Source: Propionibacteriales bacterium (GTDB taxonomy: Bacteria > Actinomycetota > Actinomycetes > Propionibacteriales > Nocardioidaceae). Taken from it: DNA of 64,000 nt. The stretch lies in the NCBI GenBank assembly GCA_026392415.1, contig JAPLCC010000012.1, positions 1 to 64,000 on the forward strand, read 5' to 3'. Shown here piece by piece: positions 16,140-23,810 of the stretch. Both the position numbers and the translations under genes were made by a program. The notes beneath the pieces were generated by a model that had not been told where the DNA came from, did not search any database, and was given only the letters and a program-made list of their open reading frames with translations. Position 1 is the first letter of the stretch. Each line of letters opens with the position of its first letter.

Positions 16140-17708
16140 CTACTGCACCGGCGGCCAGCAGTACCGGTAGTGCGGGATCTTGTCGAAGTCGGTGCTCTCC
16201 CAGCCGTAGCCGCTGACGACGTCGCCGACCGTCTCGACCGTGCGGACCAGCGCACCGAGCACGCCGCGATCGAGTGCACTCTGCCGGTCCACCGGCGCCC
16301 GGACCGCCGTGCCGACCGTCAGCTGGGCCTGCAGCACGTCGCGTTCGTACGCCGCCCAGCGCTCCCGCCCGGCGGCGTACTCCGGGCTGTCGCGGTAGGC
16401 CACCACGACCCGGCTGCCGCCACGGAACCGCTTGCGCATCTCCCCGTCGGCCGCCGGCTCCTTCTCGGCGCCGGTCGTCGTGGTGTGAGCGGTGCCGCCG
16501 ATGATGTTGCCGGGCTGATCGACGGTGACCTGGGCGCTGTAGCAGTCCCGCGGCCGGATGCCGACGATCGACAGGTAGGCCATGAGCAGCTCTGCTGCCG
16601 TTCCGGGCAGGTAGGGGAACGGCGAGGGCACCACCGGCCGCTTGTCGGGGCGCGGCATCACGACCCGGCGGATCTCCAGCCAGTTGAGCACCGCCACCTG
16701 CACGTCTGCAGCCGGGACGACCTGGAGGGGCCGGTTCGACCGCATCCGGTCGCTGGCCCCCACGGCCAGGCCGGTCGGATGCAGGACGACGACGCCCGTG
16801 ACGCCGACGAGCGCGTAGGGGTCGGTGCTGCCTCCGTCCTCGCCGCCGCTGCCGCCGCTCGCGTCGACCGCGACCCGGCGGGCGATGCCGAGACACTGCT
16901 CGGGACCGAGGTCGCCGGAGCGGAGGTACTCCAGGCCGAGGTCCTCGTCGAGCACCGACGGCTCGCCGGGCCGCCGCGCTGCCCACGTATCGCGGGCGTC
17001 GAAGGACACAGCGGTCGGCGGCGGCGCCGGGGGCAGGCCGGCCAGGGCGGCATGCGTGATCTCCCACTCGACGATCGCGGCCCGCCCGATCCCGAGCTTT
17101 CCGGGGACGTGGTCGGGGACCCGCGCGACGCCGTACACGAGGTCGGGACGGCCGGCCAGGCCCGACGTGCCGAGCCAGGCGCACAGGTCCTCGAGCGGAC
17201 GCTTGCGATCCGTGGCGATCCGGGTGAACACGACCGGGCTCCGCTCGGGAGCGAGGTACGGCGTCCGGGCCTCGTCGCGCATGGCTCGCTCGGAGGCCGA
17301 CTGCTCCACGGGGTCGGCGCTGACCGGGGGGAGGGGCGGCGGGGGAAGTGGCCGGCCCTTGACCGTGTCGCGCAGGGCCTGCTTGAAGCCGTCCCTCGCC
17401 TGGGCGATCTGTGCGCCGATGTCCACCGTCGTCATCTGCTCGCGATCGGGCATCGGGCCGTAGACGTAGTCACCTGCCGGGCCGAACAGGACGCGCCGGG
17501 CCCGTTCGTTGGCGATCGTGTCGTCCACCGACTTCTGCGCGCGGGCCATCGCCTCTTCGTACTGGGCCCGCTGTTCGGGCGGCAGGGCGGCGAGCTGCTC
17601 GGGCGTGAGGCGCCCGCCATTGGCCATCGCCTCGCGGCTGGCAGCAAGCCCTTGTTTGATGGCCTCGGGGCTGAGCGCCTGTCCGATCTGCTTCAGCTTC
17701 TTGAACAC
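16140..17708 (-). CDS. Unknown 522-residue actinobacterial protein
   Basis: No known domain was recognised. GTG 17708 is taken as the start (FKKLKQIGQALSPEAIKQGL), since upstream sequence to 17840 overlaps the promoter of the divergent DGPF gene. The first 120 residues look helical and charged, with LTPEQLAALPPEQRAQYEEAMARAQ resembling a short helical adaptor repeat. A Pro-rich hinge PLPPPPLPP follows near residue 145. The rest is mixed alpha/beta with no signal peptide or membrane segment. Conserved-looking stretches include VVLHPTGLAVGASDRMR and the C-terminal HYRYCWPP. Probably cytosolic; role unknown. Confidence 0.7.
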   Translation of the reverse strand: MFKKLKQIGQALSPEAIKQGLAASREAMANGGRLTPEQLAALPPEQRAQYEEAMARAQKSVDDTIANERARRVLFGPAGDYVYGPMPDREQMTTVDIGAQIAQARDGFKQALRDTVKGRPLPPPPLPPVSADPVEQSASERAMRDEARTPYLAPERSPVVFTRIATDRKRPLEDLCAWLGTSGLAGRPDLVYGVARVPDHVPGKLGIGRAAIVEWEITHAALAGLPPAPPPTAVSFDARDTWAARRPGEPSVLDEDLGLEYLRSGDLGPEQCLGIARRVAVDASGGSGGEDGGSTDPYALVGVTGVVVLHPTGLAVGASDRMRSNRPLQVVPAADVQVAVLNWLEIRRVVMPRPDKRPVVPSPFPYLPGTAAELLMAYLSIVGIRPRDCYSAQVTVDQPGNIIGGTAHTTTTGAEKEPAADGEMRKRFRGGSRVVVAYRDSPEYAAGRERWAAYERDVLQAQLTVGTAVRAPVDRQSALDRGVLGALVRTVETVGDVVSGYGWESTDFDKIPHYRYCWPPVQ

Positions 17709-17773
17709 AAGGCGAGCGTCCTCCGGTCGACGCCCCGTGTCACCGATTGCCGGGAAAAAAGATCGTGGCAGGC

Positions 17774-17800
17774 TGTCGTATCGGGAGTTCGCTCTTCGTA
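17774..17800 (+). promoter_or_regulatory. Putative ECF42-type promoter of DGPF gene
   Basis: TGTCGT at 17774-17779, a 17-bp spacer, then CGTA from 17797. ECF42-type sigma factors are reported to use a TGTCGA-like -35 and CGTC/CGAC-like -10. The site lies about 60 bp before the DGPF/YCII gene, whose downstream partner encodes such a sigma factor, so autoregulation is inferred. Confidence 0.5.
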
Positions 17801-17857
17801 GTCGGGGTGAGAGGCGGTCGTCGGAACCGCTCGAACACACAACTCAAGGAGTTCGCA

Positions 17858-18223
17858 ATGACGCAGTACATGATGACCGTGCACGGCAGCGAGGAAGAGA
17901 ACGCCGCGGTCCCGGAGGAGCAGTGGCCCGAGCTGTTCGCGGCCGTCGACAAGTTCAACCAGCAGCTCCAGGCCGACGGTGTGTGGGTCTTCGGCGGCGG
18001 CCTCGAAGCCGCCGACACGGCGACCGTCGTCGACAGCTCGGGCGATGCCCCGGTCTTCACCGACGGCCCCTACCTGGAGACCAAGGAGCACATTGGCGGC
18101 TTCTGGATCATCGAGGCGCCCGACCTCGATGCCGCCCTGAAGTACGCCGCCGCCGGCTCCAAGGCGTGCCAGGGCAAGGTCGAGGTCCGTCCGTTCCAGG
18201 CCGAGCCCCCGGCTGACGTGTGA
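17858..18223 (+). CDS. DGPF/YCII-domain protein, partner of ECF42 sigma factor
   Basis: A 121-residue protein of the YCII-related DGPF subfamily. It starts MTQYMMTVHGSE and contains FTDGPYLETKEHIGGFWIIEAPDLDAALKYA, quoted in parts: the DGP-(Y/F) signature lies near residue 68. AAGGAG at 17846-17851 is a strong ribosome site six bases before ATG 17858. Such proteins are the conserved genomic neighbours of ECF42 sigma factors, and some members were linked to antibiotic production and stress. Their biochemical activity is unknown. It overlaps the sigma gene by 4 bp (GTGA), so the two are translationally coupled. Confidence 0.88.
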   Translation: MTQYMMTVHGSEEENAAVPEEQWPELFAAVDKFNQQLQADGVWVFGGGLEAADTATVVDSSGDAPVFTDGPYLETKEHIGGFWIIEAPDLDAALKYAAAGSKACQGKVEVRPFQAEPPADV

Positions 18224-19434
18224 ACGAAGCGTCTCGAGACCCAGTCGAGCGGATCTTCCGCGAGGAGTACGGCCGCCTGATTGCCTCCCTGGTCCGCCGC
18301 TTCGGTGACATCGACATCGCCGAGGAGGCGGCCGGGGAGGCGCTGGTGGCCGCGCTCGAGAAGTGGCCCGAGGGCGGTGTGCCGCCCAATCCCGGTGCGT
18401 GGTTGACCGTGACCGCGGGCAACCGGGCGATCGATCGACTCCGGCGCGACAAGCTCCGCGACGGCAAGCATCAGGCGGCCGAGATGATTCATGACGACAC
18501 TCCCCACGAGCCGACCGGCGTCATCACCGACGACCGGCTCCGGTTGATCTTCACCTGCTGTCACCCGGCGCTGGCGCCGGAAGCGCGGATCGCCCTGACC
18601 CTGCGACTCATGGGCGGCCTCACGGTCGGCGAGATCGCGAACGCCTTCCTCGTCCAGGAGACGACGATGGGCCAGCGGATCACCCGCGCCAAGGCCAAGA
18701 TCAAGGGCGCGAAGATCCCCTACCGCGTGCCCGCGGCAGAGGACCTGCCCGTCCGGGTGGGCGCCGTACTCGCTGTGTTGATGCTCATCTTCAACGAGGG
18801 CTACCTCTCGTCGAGCGACGGCGATCCGCTCCGCGGCGAGCTGACGGGTGAGGCAATCCGGCTGGCCCGGATCCTGCACGAACTGCTGCCCGACGACCGC
18901 GAGACGACCGGTCTGCTGGCGTTGCTGTTGCTCACCGAGTCGCGTCGCGCGGCCCGGGTCCGCCACGGCGAGCTCGTGCCGCTGGACGAGCAGGACCGTG
19001 GAGGCTGGGACCGTGCGCTGATCGCCGAGGGTCACGACCTCGTGCGCCAGTGCCTTGCCGCCAACCAGCCCGGGCGATACCAGATCCTCGCCGCGGTCAA
19101 CGCCGTCCACACCGATTCCCCGACCGCGGACGCCACCGACTGGTCGCAGGTCGTCGCCCTCTACAACCAGCTCCTCCGCTTCGATCCCTCGCCGATCGTG
19201 GAGCTCAACCGGGCCGTTGCGATCGCCGAGCTCGACGGCCCCGAGGTCGCCCTCGCCACCGTCGATCGCCTGCCCCTGTCCGGTTACCACGCCTGGCACG
19301 CCACCCGCGCGGACCTCCTGCGCCGCCTCGGCCGCAGCGCCGATGCCAAGCAGGAGTACGACGCCGCCCTCGCCTGCTGCGACAACACCGCCGAACGCGC
19401 CTTCCTCACCCGCAAACGCGGCGAGCTCGTCTGA
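18220..19434 (+). CDS. ECF RNA polymerase sigma factor, ECF42 type
   Basis: A 404-residue sigma factor. Regions 2 and 4 occupy about residues 1-170: VERIFREEYGRLIASLVRRF (2.1), PNPGAWLTVTAGNRAIDRLRRD (2.4) and VGEIANAFLVQETTMGQRITRAKAKI (4.2 helix-turn-helix). A C-terminal extension of about 230 helical residues follows, TPR-like, with ARVRHGELVPLDEQDRGGWD and YHAWHATRADLLRRLGR. Linkage to a DGPF gene plus this long C-terminal region is diagnostic of ECF42; members lack an anti-sigma factor and need the extension for activity. Start GTG 18220 overlaps the DGPF stop. The first repeat of the 22-bp array begins at the last base of its stop codon. Confidence 0.92.
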   Translation: MNEASRDPVERIFREEYGRLIASLVRRFGDIDIAEEAAGEALVAALEKWPEGGVPPNPGAWLTVTAGNRAIDRLRRDKLRDGKHQAAEMIHDDTPHEPTGVITDDRLRLIFTCCHPALAPEARIALTLRLMGGLTVGEIANAFLVQETTMGQRITRAKAKIKGAKIPYRVPAAEDLPVRVGAVLAVLMLIFNEGYLSSSDGDPLRGELTGEAIRLARILHELLPDDRETTGLLALLLLTESRRAARVRHGELVPLDEQDRGGWDRALIAEGHDLVRQCLAANQPGRYQILAAVNAVHTDSPTADATDWSQVVALYNQLLRFDPSPIVELNRAVAIAELDGPEVALATVDRLPLSGYHAWHATRADLLRRLGRSADAKQEYDAALACCDNTAERAFLTRKRGELV

Positions 19435-19576
19435 CACGAAGTGTGGCTCGTGGTCACGCGAGGTGTGGCCTTTGGCTGTGCGAGGTGTGGCCTCTGGTCG
19501 CGCGAGGAGTGACCAGATGCCACACCTCGGAGGACCAGTAGCCGCACTTCGTGCAACCAAGCCCCACACTTCGCGC
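19434..19576. repeat. 3+3 inverted array of 22-bp repeats
   Basis: Three contiguous 22-bp units on the plus strand (19434-19455, 19456-19477, 19478-19499), an 11-bp centre resembling the start of a fourth unit, then three contiguous 22-bp units on the minus strand (19511-19532, 19533-19554, 19555-19576). Units share CGARGTGTGG near the front and TGGTC (once TGGCT, once TGGTT) at the end, with variable positions between. The whole fills the gap between the ECF42 sigma gene and the M3 peptidase gene. There are no spacers, so it is not a CRISPR. It could fold into a long imperfect stem or bind a multimeric protein. Confidence 0.85.
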
Positions 19577-19596
19577 CCGCTCCTAGGCTGTGCCCC

Positions 19597-21528
19597 ATGA
19601 CTGCGGAGCCGCTTTCCCTGCCGAACTCGTCCGATCGCTGGGCCGACTGGATTCGTGAGCGGGCGGAGTCGGAGCTGGCGCTCGCGACCGGGCTGGTCGA
19701 GGGTCTCCGGACTGACGCCCCGACGGATCCGGTGGAGGTGCTGCGGCAGTGGGACCGCGCTGCCGGTCACCTCGGCAACGTTGCGGCGGCGGGATCCCTG
19801 TTCGGCAACGTGCATCCCTCCGAGGAGGTGCGCGAGCTCGCCGACAACGCCGAGCAGGAGGCGTCCCGGGTCGGCACCCGCTGGAGCCTCGATCGCGATC
19901 TGTACGACGTTTTCGCCGCCATCGATGACAGCGCGGTCGCCGACGACCCGCTGGCCACGCGGCTGCTCGCGAAGGTCCGCGCCGACTTCCGCCGGTCCGG
20001 CGTCGACAAGGACGAGCCGACCCGGGAGCGGATCGCGGCGATCCGCGAGCGGATCACCGAGCTGGACCAGGAGTTCAGCCGGGTGATCCGCGACGACGTG
20101 CGCACCATCCAGGTCATGCCCGCCCAGCTCGACGGCATGCCGGCGGACTGGCTCGAGGCTCACCCGATCGACGACGAGGGCCTGGTCACGGTCACGACCG
20201 ACTACCCCGACTCGGTGCCGGTGCGGATGTTCGCGCACGACCAGCAGGTCCGCCGCGACATCACCATCGCGTTCCAGGAGCGCGGCTGGCCCACCACCGA
20301 AGCGCTGCTCACGGAGTTGTTCGACCTGCGTCACGAGCTCGCCACCACGGTCGGCTACGCCGACTGGCCGTCGTACGACGCCGACGTGAAGATGATCGGG
20401 ACCGGACCGGCAATACCGACCTTCATCGACAAGATCGCGGCCGCGGCCGAGGAGCCCATGCGGCGCGACCTCGGGCAGCTGTTGGAGCGCTACCGCCGCG
20501 ACTTCCCCGACGCGACCGTCGTCCCGGGCTACGACTACAACTACTACGCCGAGCTCGTCCGCTCGGAGAAGTACGACGTCGACTCGCAGCGGGTGCGGAC
20601 GTTCTTCGACTTCTCGAAGGTCCGCCAGGGACTGCTCGACGTCACGGGCCGACTCTTCGGGCTGCGGTACGAGCAGGTCGACGTACCCGTGTGGCACGAG
20701 GAGGTGACGGCGTACGACGTCTTCGGGGGCGCGGGGAGGGTCGGCCGGATCTACCTCGACCTCCACCCGCGTGACGGCAAGTACAAGCACGCCGCGCAGT
20801 TCACGCTGACCGACGGGGTCGAGGGCGAGCAGGTGCCCGAGGGCGTCCTGGTCTGCAACTTCGCCCGTGGCCTGATGGAGCACGACCACGTCGTGACGCT
20901 CTTCCACGAGTTCGGCCATCTGCTGCACCACGTGCTCGCGGGCCACGGCGACTGGTTCCGGTTCGCCGGGGTGGCGACCGAATGGGACTTCGTCGAGGCG
21001 CCGAGCCAGATGCTCGAGGAGTGGGCCTGGCATGCCGACGTCCTCCGGACCTTCGCCACGGATGCGTCCGGTGAGGCGATCCCGGCCGACCTCGTCACGG
21101 CCATGCGCGACGCCGACGACTACGGCAAGGGGATCTTCGCGCGCACCCAGATGTTCTATGCGGCGATGTCCTACTGGTTCCACGCCGATCGCGCCGCCGG
21201 GGAGATCCCCTCGCTCACCGACCGGATGATCGAGCTGCAGGGCGAGTACGCCGCGTTGCCGTACCTCCCGGGCACCCACATGTTCGCGAGCTTCGGCCAC
21301 CTCGGTGGCTACAGCTCGGGCTACTACACCTACATGTGGTCGCTGGTCATCGCGAAGGACCTGTTCAGCGCCTTCGACGAGGCGGACGTGTTCGCCCCGG
21401 AGGCCGCGACCCGCTATCGGGACCGGATCCTCGTGCCCGGCGGTGCCGGCGACGCCGCCGACCTGGTCGCGGACTTCCTGGGCCGGCCCTTCTCGTTCGA
21501 CGCGTACGCCGCCTGGCTGGCTCGCTGA
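19597..21528 (+). CDS. M3 family oligopeptidase (thimet-like)
   Basis: A 643-residue zinc metallopeptidase that cleaves short peptides in the cytosol. The zinc motif HEFGH is at residues 437-441 in TLFHEFGHLLHHVLAG, and the third ligand Glu follows in the helix WDFVEAPSQMLEEW. GYSSGYYTYMWSLVIAKDLF near residue 575 is the conserved substrate-gripping Gly/Tyr loop of M3A enzymes. Length matches thimet oligopeptidase/Dcp relatives. There is no signal peptide. ATG 19597 is placed 20 bp after the 22-bp repeat array; the gene is bracketed downstream by an 80-bp palindrome. Confidence 0.93.
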   Translation: MTAEPLSLPNSSDRWADWIRERAESELALATGLVEGLRTDAPTDPVEVLRQWDRAAGHLGNVAAAGSLFGNVHPSEEVRELADNAEQEASRVGTRWSLDRDLYDVFAAIDDSAVADDPLATRLLAKVRADFRRSGVDKDEPTRERIAAIRERITELDQEFSRVIRDDVRTIQVMPAQLDGMPADWLEAHPIDDEGLVTVTTDYPDSVPVRMFAHDQQVRRDITIAFQERGWPTTEALLTELFDLRHELATTVGYADWPSYDADVKMIGTGPAIPTFIDKIAAAAEEPMRRDLGQLLERYRRDFPDATVVPGYDYNYYAELVRSEKYDVDSQRVRTFFDFSKVRQGLLDVTGRLFGLRYEQVDVPVWHEEVTAYDVFGGAGRVGRIYLDLHPRDGKYKHAAQFTLTDGVEGEQVPEGVLVCNFARGLMEHDHVVTLFHEFGHLLHHVLAGHGDWFRFAGVATEWDFVEAPSQMLEEWAWHADVLRTFATDASGEAIPADLVTAMRDADDYGKGIFARTQMFYAAMSYWFHADRAAGEIPSLTDRMIELQGEYAALPYLPGTHMFASFGHLGGYSSGYYTYMWSLVIAKDLFSAFDEADVFAPEAATRYRDRILVPGGAGDAADLVADFLGRPFSFDAYAAWLAR

Positions 21529-21537
21529 GGAATCGCA

Positions 21538-21617
21538 TGTAACTCGGTGTTCGTGCATCCACCACGGAGTCATGACCGGTCACGACCCTGTGGTGGATGC
21601 ACGAACACCGAGTTACA
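21538..21617. repeat. 80-bp near-perfect palindrome
   Basis: Arms of 28 bp match perfectly, starting TGTAACTCGG and ending CCGAGTTACA. The 24-bp centre is itself palindromic at 9 of 12 positions around TGACCGGTCA. It begins 10 bp after the M3 peptidase stop. It could be a strong terminator-like stem, a cruciform or a miniature mobile element; there is no T-run and no flanking target duplication was noticed. Confidence 0.9.
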
Positions 21618-21652
21618 AGGGTTGCGCGCGGCGACACGTCGGCGTACGCTTG

Positions 21653-21692
21653 CGATATATCGCGATAGCAACACGAAACATCACGCGATATC
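21653..21692. promoter_or_regulatory. AT-rich palindromes upstream of PadR gene, probable self-operator
   Basis: Overlapping palindromes CGATATATCG (21653-21662) and TATCGCGATA (21658-21667) are followed by CGCGATATC at 21684-21692. They stand out in G+C-rich surroundings, 50-90 bp before the PadR ATG. PadR-family repressors commonly bind AT-rich dyads at their own promoters, so autoregulation is inferred. Confidence 0.65.
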
Positions 21693-21742
21693 AACAAGCC
21701 AGGGGCCGATCGCCCCGACCGACACAGGAGGAGGTCCCCACC

Positions 21743-22510
21743 ATGGGACGCCATCACAACTTTGAACAGAACTTCGAACAGTCCGAGGACCGCGACGCCT
21801 TCGGCCGGGGAGAACCCCGCGGCTTCCAGCGTCGCCAGCGCGGTGGCTTCGGTCCCGGCGGCGGCCCCTGGGGCGGTCCCTGGGGCGGCTGGGCCCAGTG
21901 GGGCGAGCACGGGCGCGGTGGCCACGGCCACGGCCCGGGCACCCCGCCGCCGTGGCTGGCCGGTCTCTTCGGCCAGGGTCGCCCCGAGGGTGGCCGCGGT
22001 CCGCGGGTCCGGCGCGGCGACGTGCGCTCCGCGATCCTCGACGTCCTCCGCACCGCCAACGAGCGGGAGGAGTCGCCCAACGGCTACCAAGTGATCCAGC
22101 AGATCACCGAGCGCAGCGGCGGGGCGTGGAAGCCGAGCCCCGGCTCGGTCTACCCCCACGTCCAGCAGCTGCAGGACGAGGAGCTCGTCGAGCTCGACGA
22201 GGCCAACGGCCGCCGCGCCCTGCGGCTGACTGCCAAGGGCGCCACCTGGTGTGCCGAGCACGCCGAGGAGCTCGCCGCGGTCTGGACGCCGTTCGACCGC
22301 ACCCGCGAGGGCGCTGACGGCGCCGGTCCCGACCGGGGCCAGGCGGACCTCAAGTCCGAGATCGGGCAGGTCATGGGTGCCGTCTGGCAGATCGTCAGCG
22401 CCGGCTCCGACGCCCAGCGCCGGGCCGCTGTCGACGTGCTCGTCGAGGCGCGCCGTGGGCTCTACGGCATTCTCGCCGCCGGTCCCGAGGCCGAGGACAC
22501 CGACGCCTGA
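21743..22510 (+). CDS. PadR family transcriptional regulator with Gly/Arg-rich N-terminus
   Basis: A 255-residue regulator. Residues 1-90 are low-complexity ([19 protein letters not shown] and [11 protein letters not shown]). The winged helix-turn-helix then spans about 92-165: [29 protein letters not shown], then [24 protein letters not shown], whose SPGSVYP is the PadR signature, then [10 protein letters not shown]-terminal dimerisation helix follows. AGGAGGAGG at 21726-21734 is a strong ribosome site for ATG 21743. Palindromes upstream suggest autoregulation. Its regulated genes are not evident. Such Gly-rich heads are common in actinobacterial PadR proteins and are sometimes metal- or nucleic-acid-binding. 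Confidence 0.88.
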   Translation: MGRHHNFEQNFEQSEDRDAFGRGEPRGFQRRQRGGFGPGGGPWGGPWGGWAQWGEHGRGGHGHGPGTPPPWLAGLFGQGRPEGGRGPRVRRGDVRSAILDVLRTANEREESPNGYQVIQQITERSGGAWKPSPGSVYPHVQQLQDEELVELDEANGRRALRLTAKGATWCAEHAEELAAVWTPFDRTREGADGAGPDRGQADLKSEIGQVMGAVWQIVSAGSDAQRRAAVDVLVEARRGLYGILAAGPEAEDTDA

Positions 22511-22533
22511 CAGGCACTACCTGTCACCCTGAG

Positions 22534-22564
22534 CGGGTCCCGCTGTTACCTTCAGCGGGACCCG
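22534..22564 (+). terminator. Stem-loop after PadR gene
   Basis: CGGGTCCCGCTG and its exact complement, 12 bp, with a 7-nt loop TTACCTT. It starts 24 bp after the PadR stop and is followed by a T-rich stretch (TTCCTGACTTTTC). This fits an intrinsic terminator separating the PadR gene from the next gene. Confidence 0.75.
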
Positions 22565-22616
22565 TTCCTGACTTTTCTGCGCTGCCCGGCACTCGCCGCT
22601 GAACCATGGAGGACCC

Positions 22617-23810
22617 GTGCCCGACCCCCTTCCGAAGGGCTCCCGCCTGCTCCACATCGGGCCCGCGAAGACGGGTACGACGAGTCTGCAGAGCGCCTTC
22701 CACCACAGTCGGGGCATCGCCGAGGAGCACGGCGTGCACTACGCCGGCGCCGGCCGCCAGCCGTGGTACGCCGCGTCCGCATCGCTCGGCCTGAGTCCCG
22801 CCGTCCGCGATCGGGACATGAAGCCCTGGGAGGCCTTGGTCGCCGAGGTGCAGGGCTCCGGGGCCGACCGGGTCGTCATCAGCAGCGAGGCCTTCGCCCA
22901 CGCCGACGCGCACGCTGCCGACGGCATCCTCGAGGCCTTCGGTCGCGACCGCACCCGGGTCGTGATCACCATGCGCCCCCTGGCGGACATGCTCTCGTCG
23001 TCGTGGTGGCAGTTCGTCCAGGGCGGCGTCACCATCCCGTACGACGAGTGGCTCCAGGGCGTCCTGGTCGATGACCGCGAAGGCGAGAGGATCACGAAGG
23101 GTTTCTGGCGTCGCTCCCGGATTGACGTCCTCGCCGAGCGCTGGGCCGACCGCGTGGGTGCGGAGAACGTCACCGTGATCTCGCTCGCCGATCGTCCCCG
23201 CGACTTCGTGGTCCGGACCTTCGAGGAGCTCACCGCGCTTCCGTCGGGGATCCTCGTCCCGCAGGAGGGCGAGTCCAACACGACGCTGCCCTACCCCATG
23301 CTCGAGCTCGGCCGCCACTTCAACGAGGTGGTCAAGAGCCAGGGCGCCAAGGGCCAGCGACGGGTGCACGTCACCCGCATGCGCGCCTTCAACATGGTCA
23401 AGCGACACAGCGACCTCCTGACCGACATGACCCGCATCGACACCCCGGCCTGGGCTGTCGAGGAGGCCGGGAAGATCGCCGCGGAGATGAACGACCGCGT
23501 CCGCGCGCTCGGGGTCAACGTGATCGGCGACCTGGACGCACTCACGCGCCCGTCGCGCACAGCGCCCGAGTCGGTTGCACCGGCCCCGACGAGCGTCCCG
23601 ATCGAGGACGCCGCTGCGGTCATGTACTTCACCATGCTCGCGACCGAGGGCCGCACGAGGTTGAACATGACCCGGGAGTTCGAGAAGCGTCAGGCTCGCC
23701 AGGCCCTGCGCCGCGCGCAGAACGCGCCGCCGAGGCCCGAGGACCTCGGCGGACGCGAACTGGTCCGGTTGCTGGGCAGCCGGGTCAAGCGCAGGATCAC
23801 CCGACGTTGA
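22617..23810 (+). CDS. Sulfotransferase-like protein
   Basis: A 397-residue protein with a P-loop-like N-terminus LLHIGPAKTGTTSLQSAF, the 5'-phosphosulfate-binding loop pattern (K-T-G-T-T-S) of PAPS-dependent sulfotransferases. The 3'-phosphate segment is consistent with VVITMRPLADMLSSSWWQF near residue 120, where an R-x-x-x-x-x-x-S-x-W arrangement is usual. Start GTG 22617 is supported by GGAGG six bases upstream; an ATG at 22606 is in another frame. The acceptor is unknown; similar proteins modify cell-surface glycans. The C-terminal 80 residues are Arg-rich (KRQARQALRRAQ). It is convergent with the propeller gene and overlaps its end by 14 bp. Confidence 0.75.
   Translation: MPDPLPKGSRLLHIGPAKTGTTSLQSAFHHSRGIAEEHGVHYAGAGRQPWYAASASLGLSPAVRDRDMKPWEALVAEVQGSGADRVVISSEAFAHADAHAADGILEAFGRDRTRVVITMRPLADMLSSSWWQFVQGGVTIPYDEWLQGVLVDDREGERITKGFWRRSRIDVLAERWADRVGAENVTVISLADRPRDFVVRTFEELTALPSGILVPQEGESNTTLPYPMLELGRHFNEVVKSQGAKGQRRVHVTRMRAFNMVKRHSDLLTDMTRIDTPAWAVEEAGKIAAEMNDRVRALGVNVIGDLDALTRPSRTAPESVAPAPTSVPIEDAAAVMYFTMLATEGRTRLNMTREFEKRQARQALRRAQNAPPRPEDLGGRELVRLLGSRVKRRITRR

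Noticed and set aside
19434..19576. Interpretation of the 22-bp array as a CRISPR
   Set aside because: There are no spacers, units are contiguous and half are reversed; no cas gene is near.
18070..21573. Open frame of over 1100 codons on the minus strand across the sigma and M3 genes
   Set aside because: It runs through two well-identified plus-strand genes and the repeat array; it is an artefact of G+C-rich codon bias.
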